Assembly (NCBI GenBank): GCA_018257865.1
Contig: JAEUBA010000014.1
Coordinates: 248,001-312,000 of the forward strand
Length of the DNA: 64,000 bases
Reading direction: 5' to 3'
Source: Stereocaulon alpinum
Lineage: Eukaryota; Ascomycota; Lecanoromycetes; Lecanorales; Stereocaulaceae
Shown here: piece after piece, positions 55,302 to 64,000 of the stretch
Position numbering within the stretch: position 1 is the stretch's first letter
How the letters are laid out: each line of letters begins with the position of its first letter
The notes under the pieces: generated by a model
What the model was told of the DNA's origin: nothing
Database searches by the model: none
The model's input: the letters and a program-made list of their open reading frames with translations, nothing else
Position numbers and translations under genes: made by a program

Positions 55302-56239
55302 GGTCAACGTCTCTTCGTTCAATAGATCTTACGAAGAGTCTGGGAGTGCAATAAGCTGAAGAGCGATGCTTGGCTTAAGGAGCTTTGACGAAGCTGTAAT
55401 TAGTAGAAGCCGTCAGGCTCTGAGCTTGAATAGTCAGGACAATAATGGACGCTATCCAAATGTCTTCAAAATGCCAACGTGTAGGCGTTGGATTCCATTC
55501 AGCTACTCAGCCTCATGAAGGCCATGTATGTATGGAAACCCACATTCTGTGCTATGTCGGTAGCCTGGAAAGATATTAGATCGTTAAAATGTTACTGTAA
55601 TAAATGTCAAAAGTCTCGAGCTTTTCTTGCATTGACAATATATGTTTTGCAAAAAGAACCCTTGCATGAGGCGGACATTATTCGAGCAGAGTTGGAAAAG
55701 CACGATTAAATCGAGGAGGACTTGGATATGTATAATGGATGGTTTGGCCTGTCCACGGGAGAGCCTGGACTTTGAAAGTCAAGTGACATACTCGACTAGT
55801 GCTTCCAATACATAGGATCAAGGATAGACGAGGCAATGCGGTTAAAACATATGAAGCTTCTCGGGTTGGGAAAACTGCACTCAGCCGCTCAGCCCTAGGA
55901 AAGACTATGAGGCTTGGCATTCTCGGCTGCCACCTCACAGGTTCGGGCACTGCCTACATTTCCTCGTACCTGTTGCCTAATGTCGGATCTCTACACCCGA
56001 TTCAAATCCAAATGTATAAAGTGCAATTTCACACTCTCACTCCCATAGAAAACCGACTCAACCGTTGCAGCGATTCAGGACGTTGATACCAGACGTGTCA
56101 TCTGGTGCGGGGCTAATCGTTATCCTTCGGCGCTAGCGATAAGCGCTTGGCACAACATCACCAGCCTCTTCTCTCACCAGGCTGAGCACTTCTCCTCGTT
56201 CCAACACTTTATCACCTTGACATTGCCATAATCATCAAT
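55302..56239. other. Intergenic region, no gene seen
   Basis: A 938-bp spacer. The last 150 bp before the DUF3824 start are CT/CA-rich and probably contain its promoter and leader. The short frames at 55488-55709 and 55799-56086 lack features. Confidence 0.5.
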
Positions 56240-59200
56240 ATGTCTCGGATCGGAGAGTCTCGGGAGTCTCGTGTCGTCTACCGATCGAGTAACGGCCGTG
56301 GTGATGACCTCCGCGAGCGGGATTATGACGACAGGTCCTCTCAATTCCTTCGAGCTGAAACCCGCGAGGCTCCCTATGTGACCCGCAAGACCTACCGAAT
56401 CCCCCGTGAAGAGGAAGAGAGGGAGGAGAGGATCACTATCGTCGGTGGTGGGAGCGGAAGCGGTGGCATCGACCGTCGGTCTGACCTTCGCTCTGAGCGA
56501 GACCGTGGTGGCTTTGAAGAAAATCGGGTAGTCATTCGTCGTGAGAGGACTCCAGAGCCGCCTCAGATTGAGCGCCGCGATCGAGAGATTCGTGTTATTG
56601 AACGAGACAGATCCCCAGAACCTCGCCGTGTCGAACGTGAATACCGCTATGAGCGAGACTTTGATCGCCGTGATGACCTCGAGCGTTATACGAGACAAGT
56701 CGAGTACTTCCCTCGTCCAGATCCCCCTCAGCCCATCATCATTCGCCAAGAGCCTCAGCAGATCATCATTCAAGAAGCACCTCGAGCACCCGTCGTTATA
56801 CCTGCCCCTGCGCCACCCAGAGAAGAGAATTTCGAACTCATCCAGCGTTCCGAAGTCCAGCGCACCGAACGATCCGAAGTTGGGGAAGACCGTCAGCTTG
56901 CTCGACGCCCGAAACCAAGAGATGACGAGGAAGAGGATTACTACTACGAGCGTCGTGTCCGTGAGGTCTCCCGCGACAACCGTGATGATGAGCGTTATAC
57001 CCGCGTGTCCCGGCACGATCGCGAAGTCAGTCCTGGCGACTCAGTTTCCAACATTGGGCGTAGTCGTCGTGATGAGCGATACGACAGCGATTCGAGCTAC
57101 GAATACATTAAGAGGGAAACACGTGACGACTACGATGATGATAAACCTGAGCATCGACGCCATCTCGCCGAAGGGGCTGCCCTAGGTGTCGGCACTGCAG
57201 AACTACTCCGCCATCACCGCAAGAAGTCCAGCCATGGGCGTGATGAAGACGACAGCCGCCGTAGCCGGGTGGGCAAAGATGTGGGTGCTGCAGCCTTAGG
57301 TGCTGTTGGTGCAGAAGTCGTCCATCGAGCCAGAAGCGCGTATACAGAGAGAAGCAAGAGTCGTCGTCGTGGCTCACGCGACCGTGGTGGCTCGCGTGAA
57401 CGCCGTAGATCTCGCGATCGTGATCGTGATCGTGAAGGCCGTCGCAAGGAACGTCGCAGCGATAAGGAACGAAGCCGAAGCCGTTCCAAGTCCCGAGTCA
57501 AGCAGCTTGCAACGCTGGGTCTCGGAGCTGCTGCTGTCGCCGCTGCCGTCGGCTATGCCGCCAAAAAGAACAAAGAATCGAAGAATGAAGACCGTCGTAG
57601 CCGCTCCAGGCATCGAAGACATTCCGTTGGTGCTGACCCGGAAGAAGTGGATGACGCCAGGAGCCCCAAACACAGGAACACGAAGATGGCACAAGCGGGT
57701 GCCGCTGGAGCTGCCGTGGCTGCCCTTGTTGATCGAGCACGGAGCAAGTCTCGTGGTGGCAGAGACAGATCTCGCTCCAAGAGCAGGATTCGTCGCGGGG
57801 TTCCAGTCGTTGCCGCCGGCTTGGGCTCGGCTGCCATTGCAGGGTTATATGAAAGGAACCAGGCTCAGAAGAAGGAGAAGGAGGTCGAGAAAGAAAACAA
57901 GGCCTCTCGGCGACGACACCGATCAACGGACAGGTCTCAGTCTGGGCCGTATGATGAAAACTCCCGTGACGGCCCGGGTGGTCCAGAGATGCTTCCCGGT
58001 ATTGAGTATGGCCAAGAGCCGATAAACTACAATACTGGCGCTCCTGGCTATTATGGAGAGCGTCCGGCGAGTCAACAAGGCTACTATAACAATCAAGAGG
58101 CTGCCATGGTCCCAGCTGCTGCCGCAGCGGGTGCTGTCTACGGCCAAGAGAGTGCAAGGGAGAAACGACGAGACAACAGCTCTTCTGAGTCAGACGATGG
58201 AGGACGCTCACGCCGTAGGCGACATCGCAAAAAGAGCGATAGCCGTAGCCGTAGCCGAAGCCGTACTAAGCAGCTGGCTGGTGCTACAGCAGCAGCTGGA
58301 GCAGGTGCCTATATTGCCTCTGAGCATGAACAGAGGAAGCAGCGTAGAAAGGAAGAGAAGAGGGAGCGGAGACGTATGTCAATAACAAGTGCCCTTGTCA
58401 ACGAATCTTGCTAATCTATGTATAGGCCGAGAGCAAGCAGAGCAAGCCTCCTATGGCCAAGATCCTTACGCCGGACAGCCATATTCGCCTCCCCCAGCTG
58501 GCTATCCTGCTGAAGGCCAACAACCTTACTTCCCTCCTCCGCCTGGCGCCCCGTACTCGCCACCAGGACAATACGGGAACGAATACCAAGGTCAGCCTGG
58601 CGGCGCTCCTCCTGGCGCTCAGATCCACCCTGACTACGGCTACCCGCCTCAAGGAGGTCCGTCACAAGGCTATACACCTCCTGTGCCTGACGCGTACAAC
58701 CCACCCCCGGGAGCGGCTTCCTTCCAACCACAGCAGCCTCGAGAGCCCAGGAGGGCAGATGAAAATGTGAGTGCTGAAGAGTCCCAAGTCACTCCCAACA
58801 GTCCCAACCAAGAACTTTCCTTGTATGATGCCAATGGTGTACCTTTCTACTTCGATCCCAACAGTGTGTCAGATGAGCCAGGGGAGGGTGCGTGACCACC
58901 AAATCACATCTCATATATCAGGCCTGAGATAATCTTGCTAACGACCCATCATTACAGGTGTAAACACGCCACGCGCCCAGTCCCCATCACGTCCTAAGCT
59001 CCAGCGAAGGGCATCATCACAACCACCACCAACCACCAAATCCGTTCATTTCAATTCCGATCCCGTTTCTCCTGGTCGAAATTCTCCTGCGCAGACTCGT
59101 AAACGTCGTGATCGTTCTGGCTCCTCCACGCACAATCCTTCCGATCATGGTGGCTACGATAGCGAAGATGGTCCTTCTCGCAACAGAGATTCTGGCAAGA

Positions 59201-59490
59201 ATCCTAACAAGGACCGTCGTCGACGTCGCCGTCACCATCGTTCTACTTCTGACGAACAAGGAGCTTCTTCTCCATCGGATTCCGACTCCACAGTGGACTT
59301 GCCAGCTCGCTTCGATGAGCGTGGTAGACGAATCCCTGAAAGAGGTGAGGACGATCTTGTAGAGAACTTCAAGTCATTGCTCGATGGACGGGGCTCTCTC
59401 GGTACAGTGCTGCAAAGTTTCGGGTTAGGCGGTGGCGGCGATGAAAGTGATGATGATGGGGACAGGCGCAGGCGAAGACGCAGGCGATGA
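56240..59490 (+). CDS. DUF3824 family Arg/Ser-rich protein, three exons
   Basis: Exons 56240-58373, 58426-58887 and 58958-59490 join to 1042 aa. The first 700 residues are rich in Arg, Glu, Asp and Ser (RRDREIRVIERDRSPEPRR, RSRDRDRDREGRRKERRSDK), interrupted by short Ala/Gly-rich hydrophobic stretches with a shared pattern (GAALGVGTAELLRHHRKK, GLGAAAVAAAVGYAAKKNKE, GLGSAAIAGLYERN, ATAAAGAGAYIASEHE). These repeats mark DUF3824 (PF12868). The second exon encodes a Pro/Tyr/Gly-rich region (GYPAEGQQPYFPPPPGAPYS). The third ends in an acidic then poly-Arg tail. The function of the family is unknown; the alternation of basic and small hydrophobic segments suggests membrane-adjacent or nuclear scaffolding, which is inference. 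Several antisense frames over it are composition shadows. Confidence 0.88.
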
Positions 59491-60462
59491 GCCTTTCCTT
59501 ACGAATCATGATTGAGCATGCTTTCTTTCTTTTTGTTTTCCTTTTCCATATTTCTTTACGAGCACAAGATAATGAGGATGATGACGAGGGCGATGATGAT
59601 GACCAGATCAATATGCTACTTTCCTTCTTTAGACCTAGCAATAGCACATGCAGAACATTATACGAAATATGCGAAGACTAGTGACTAAAGGCTCCTAGCC
59701 CCATTTCCCAGATATGGGATGTGGATACAACAACCTCACTCACCACCTTCAATCCCCCTCCCCCCAACAAAACTCCAATCAATAATCCCGTAACACACCC
59801 ACCGTCAAGAACTGCTCACATCTCCCCCTCGCCTTTGTCCTTCCCCTATATGAAATACCCATACCCATACCCATCCATAGCCCATAGCCAGCATCCCAAT
59901 CATCCTACAACCTCTACCTCTATTCCGCATCCCTACCCGATATTAAGATATATAGCAATAGCAATAGCAATAACAATAGTAATACCCACACCCCTGTCCT
60001 CCAATGCTTGGCCTAGCAGCAGCATCATTCCGTAGCTGAGACGTCAAAGGAAGGAAAGGCTTTTTCTTAACGTATTTAGATGTCGTAAGGTTGAGTTTGC
60101 AGGGGTAGTATTCAGTCATCTAAAAGTCGGATTTTCGAGGCTTTTGTTCTATATTGAAGGTATGATTTGTTTCACGCATTGCAGGGATCAGGAGCTGTGG
60201 GATGAAGACAATGGGATTGACACATAGATTACAACTTTATGGAGACATGAATATGATGGTGAGGGGTATGAAAGATGCTGGGAGGAGGTCATCTCATGCA
60301 GAAATGAAGTGTAATTTTCTATTCATGATTTGGTTTGGGCTCGATAGTTGTTAGGGCACGAGGAGCTTTGGATGACGGATGCGGAGTGGGCGCAGCGGGT
60401 GATTCGAAGAGATACTCGGATCATTGATTGAATGTTGCAGACGCTAAGCTAAGGCGCCACGA
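59491..60462. other. Intergenic region between convergent genes, with short repeats
   Basis: About 970 bp between the stops of the DUF3824 gene and the minus-strand membrane protein gene. It contains a CCCATA array (about 59850-59875) and an AATAGC array (about 59953-59985). No gene. Confidence 0.6.
59850..59985. repeat. Hexamer microsatellites (ATACCC and AATAGC units)
   Basis: Three to four copies of ATACCC near 59850-59875 and about four to five AATAGC-like copies near 59953-59985. Simple repeats in a 3' intergenic region. Confidence 0.7.
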
Positions 60463-63400
60463 TCATTGCAGTTTCAGTGTCTCCTCATCAAGGACGCCAA
60501 ACAGCATCTCGATCGCGTTGCCAACATCGGTGATCTCCTTTGAGAGCTGACCGGTGACCAGGGCTGAATTAGGTTGTCAGCATCACTTTCCCCGATTCTC
60601 CCCTATCAAGTGACTACGACTTACCATAAGCATACAGAAGCTCGAAATCCTCGTCCTTGGAATCTATTCCATCTCTATCCTCCTTGCGGAAGCGGAAAAT
60701 CTTAGCGAGCAATCGATCCCGGGTGTGTTCGATATTTGGCAAAGCCTCGTTCAGAGGATATTCGAGCTTCATAGACGACGCTAGTACTGGGAGAGTTAAG
60801 CAAAGCGCAACCTGCAACTTCAATTCCAACCGTTCGCGTACCTTGCAATAAGTGGCTTATCCTTGTCGATAGCTGGGCCCTTTCAATCATTGTATACCTT
60901 AATATCTCGGCCTCTCCTTTCGTAGCTCTTGGATTCTTCATAATCAGAACGTTCATAGCGTGGAATGCGTCTAGCATTGCTCCGGTACTCTTCAGAATAT
61001 CAGAGTAGGCATCCTCTGGGAAAGGACCGCGAAGGTTAACTTCCGATGATGCTGCGCTGCTTAGATTTTCGAGTCGTGAGAGAAAGCGGTGCAACTCGAA
61101 TTCTTCACGGAGATCCATGTAGACATTTGGACTATCGCCTTCAGTGAGCATTGCGAGGGGATCTCGCTTCCAAATGAGGCCCATGCGCAGCCATAATATG
61201 CTGAGGCCATCCTTGAATTTGCGTTGGGCGCTTATAGGCCAGATGAGGCGTGTTATAACAAGACCCCAAAGGCAACTGGGAGGCTCTAGTTAAAATCTAA
61301 CATACTGGTTCGTATCGAGAGACTTACCCAGACAAGACCGCGACTACTCGGTGAAGCGCGATCTCAGTGATGACAGGGTTGACACCTCCTTCATCGTCAT
61401 CATCATCGAGATCCTTGACAGATAAAGAGTAGGCATAGAGAGCGGAAAGATTGTAAGTCAGCATGATGAAACGACCCATTGGTCCTCTGCCAAGGGCGAC
61501 AATGAGATACGATGTCCAGAGTGACATAAGCCAACCAAAGAATGCTAGCAAATACGCGTTGCCCCGCGAAGCGATCCAGGAGACGATTGCACACACGGCT
61601 CCAAGGCAGGTACCTACGAAACGAGCAAAGCCTGTTGTGTTAGAAGCCCCAATCGTCATGGAGCATACCAACATATATGAGAGAAGCCCCCACTCCCCAC
61701 GCCAGTGTTGATACAAAGGTCGTGTAGCTGCTAGGAATGACGGTAGAGCATAAAGTGCCGCTCCGATACCGACCTTAATAGCGAACTTGATATCATCGCG
61801 CCGGAGAACGCCGAGGGCTTTCCATAGTCGGTATCGTATAGACCATCCGGGGTCATGCCCTGTGGGGTATGCATGACGCGCAGCTTTTCGTTCTGTAGGG
61901 CTTGGGAAATCGCCATGAACCTCATTCTCTTCGTTCTGAGCGATGAGACTATCCCGTTCTACAATGATGAGTTAGGACGTTCGAATGGCAAATCGGTAAT
62001 CTTTGCTTACCGGGGTCTCCAATGTGATGCCTTGACTTCGAAGTGCTGGCTTTATGCCAGAATTTAAGCCATTTCCATGTTCGGCCATCAGGCCTCTCTT
62101 CAACTTCGAGTTTCAGGTCATCCAGAACCTCAAGGTACGCCTTCATCTCGTTGGCGAAGTCCAGGAGGGAGAAGCTGAAATACCCGCAGCTAGCGGCAAC
62201 TTCCTCGAAGTCAGCTTCCAGTGCAACAGAGTCTGCTCTAGTAAGTTCTTTGTTCTTGTATAGCAAGTTCAATGCCTCTTTTCTTGCACTCGTATACAGA
62301 TCTACGGCATCTTCTAAACTGGTTCTGAAATGAGCGTCCACAGCAAGGGTGCCATCACAAGCGTATGGAAGCTCGTCCAGGACTTTCCTCAAAGTGACGG
62401 CCAAGGACTTCTAGAAAGCATAGTTAGAACGGATGCTGAAAACGAATAACAGCAGTGACCTGGGTACTTACCATGGAAGGACCTAATTGCGTAATGAACC
62501 TTGAAAAGATGTCTGCAGGAGAATTGAACGTCGAAGCGACGCTGTCACCATCTGGAAACGGATGTGCGAGTCGACTGTCCTCCTGAGACTCGTCTTCGGG
62601 TACCTCATGGATCGCAGCTAACACACCATGTTCCACCGGCAGAGACATCGAACCATCTGCTATTGTTGGAAAGGACGAGAACCTGGGAGTGTTGCCCCCG
62701 TATCCTGTACTTGTTGGAGTTGCTGAGCTTGTCACACCCGTTTGTGACATGAGTAGGAATTGAGTGGTTGCGGCACTGCGTAAACCACCCACATTTTGCT
62801 CCAGTCGCTGCATGCAATTGACAAGCTTGGCCTCAAGCTGATACTCAGTCTCGGTGCCCATGACATAATGTTCGTATTTGGACTCCTTGAGGTTCTTTGT
62901 CATAGAACTAAATGCTTTCTTGGACTTGGTCGAAGTGTCAAGGAATTGTTGCTGTTGCAACTCCTCTTCCGACCCGGTGAGGAAGCCTGTAGTTATCATG
63001 GCCAGCAAGTCGCCAAGCAAGTCCGTCACTTGAACAAGATCTTTCTTCAGTTCGTCACATGCAGATACTGGACTGATTAGCAAGGATACCGCGGTCGTGG
63101 CAGATACCCCCATGAGAATCATGATCATGACTTGAACCACCTTATCGTCCGAGAATTCGGCGGCTTGTACGGCACCCTCTTTGGTCAGGACTGTGATGAT
63201 GGCCAATGAGGTCAATGAGCAGGAAACGTTGACTAGAGGATGTCCGAGCCTTTGCTTGGTCCAGCCCACTAAACCTAAGCCTGCTCCACAGAAAGTTATG
63301 AGGACAATGACATGACCTAGAACAATGAGATCAAGAGTTCTGCCGAAGAAGATGGAGACAGCCATGCTTGAGAAGCAGATAAAGACTGCGTATGCGAAAG

Positions 63401-64000
63401 CCACGGCTGCACATATAATCGCTTCAACCATGCTCCCTTTTGATCTTGCAGGGTGGAAATAGACAGTGATTGTTGCAACCATATGCTTCCCATCTTGTTG
63501 GCCTAGCAGTGCAGCAATTGCCGGGATGAAAGTGGCCAGACTTCCAAGAAAGTAAGCAATGCTACACTTGAGGACGTCTCGTCCAGTCTTGGATTTCGCA
63601 AAACTCCACGCCTGCTTCACATAGCTTATTGCTCCTTCGGCAATCCTCCACTGCAGACCACGTTGTCTTCTAGGTCCTTTCAGCAACGGAGACCGTTCGT
63701 CCGAAGCTCCATCGCGTACGCCATCAAGACCCGTTGGAGGCCCGAATGTCACGCCCCTTTTGACGCGTCGACCAGTCTTCGGGATGATTAGAGTCGCTTG
63801 GCGTAGCTGAAGCGGAGCAAAGCTTAGCCGAACATCCCCATCAATAAAGAGTGTCAAAGAGTGGTCACCTTCGGCCGCAGAAATTTACGATTGAGCGGAG
63901 AAGGACCTCCTTCATTAGCATTCGGGATAGGTATCATTCTGGTCTGCACATGATGGGACACCCCCAAGCGACCCGATACCGGATCATCGATATCTCTATA
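60463..64000 (-). CDS. BRE4/ArAE-type (FUSC) multi-pass membrane protein, 5' end outside window
   Basis: Exons (minus) 63869->64000, 62472-63806, 62011-62410, 61328-61958, 60842-61275, 60625-60780 and 60463-60563 join in phase to at least 1062 aa. All six introns are GT-AG and 50-62 nt long. The first membrane block (VLKCSIAYFLGSLATFIPAI, VATITVYFHPARSKGSMVEA, LIVLGHVIVLITFCGAGLGL) is the ArAE_2_N/FUSC-type half. The second block (FAIKVGIGAALYALPSFLAA, FARFVGTCLGAVCAIVSWIA, LLAFFGWLMSLWTSYLIVAL) repeats the topology before a DUF2421-type (BRE4) cytosolic C-terminus (KFKDGLSILWLRMGLIWKRD). Such proteins are linked to brefeldin A sensitivity in yeast and resemble aromatic-acid exporters. The frame is open to the window edge, so the real start lies further right. 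Confidence 0.9.

Noticed and set aside
57498..58211. 237-codon antisense ORF across the DUF3824 gene
   Set aside because: Arg/Ser/Glu-rich coding DNA leaves long open antisense frames; no family features, and the sense gene is clear.
1..64000. CRISPR arrays, prokaryotic operons, ribosome binding sites, phage genes
   Set aside because: No regularly spaced repeats; intron-bearing eukaryotic genes throughout, so prokaryotic feature types do not apply.

Overview
The window looks like nuclear DNA of a filamentous ascomycete (Pezizomycotina; a Dothideomycete would fit, but that is a guess). The grounds are short introns (mostly 45-110 nt) with GTAAGT/GTGAGT-like donors and CTAAC/CTGAC-like branch sites, genes on both strands with 0.2-1.6 kb spacers, and families typical of such fungi: Wee1/AnkA kinase, Vac7, DUF3824, a BRE4/FUSC-like membrane protein, fungal NLR-type N-terminal domains, ankyrin proteins and small secreted proteins. 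I rebuilt exons by hand from reading frames, splice signals and family knowledge.

Layout. 0-9 kb: the 3' end of a cytochrome P450, a coiled-coil protein (minus), the cytosolic ribosomal proteins eL30 and uL16 in tandem (plus), and an M50B-like membrane protein (plus). 9-18.6 kb: a gene-poor accessory-looking stretch with three uncharacterised genes, an AT-rich island at about 14.3-15.55 kb, and a broken NLR-type (NACHT_N) gene near 16-17 kb. 18.7-24.6 kb: housekeeping genes, namely a 2-oxoglutarate dioxygenase, actin-interacting protein 1 (three exons), mitochondrial bS18m, and the U3 snoRNP protein Imp3 read divergently from bS18m. 25.4-29 kb: a frame-interrupted unknown gene and a four-exon PigL_N/ankyrin gene. 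30-37 kb: a mitochondrial PPR-type (CIA84-like) protein, an ankyrin pseudogene with in-frame stops, a divergent six-exon calmodulin, and a small secreted protein. 37.7-47.8 kb: a Wee1-family kinase, remains of a secreted-protein gene, and Vac7. 48.9-55.3 kb: a second four-exon PigL_N/ankyrin gene, a secreted protein with a tandemly duplicated cysteine domain, and a LPPEIRN-type F-box-like protein. 56.2-64 kb: a DUF3824 protein and a seven-exon BRE4/ArAE-type membrane protein whose 5' end lies beyond the window.

Themes. Conserved housekeeping genes (ribosome, snoRNP, actin turnover, cell cycle, vacuole) alternate with a dispersed set of NLR-like/ankyrin genes and relics. The two intact PigL_N/ankyrin genes share intron phases and an internal exon of exactly 86 nt, so they appear to be paralogues. 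The broken copies carry stops explainable by C-to-T change, which fits repeat-induced point mutation. The most unusual single locus is the duplicated secreted protein at 51.6-52.8 kb. Its second domain keeps, in frame, a 45-nt GC-AG intron-like segment exactly where the first domain has a normal intron.
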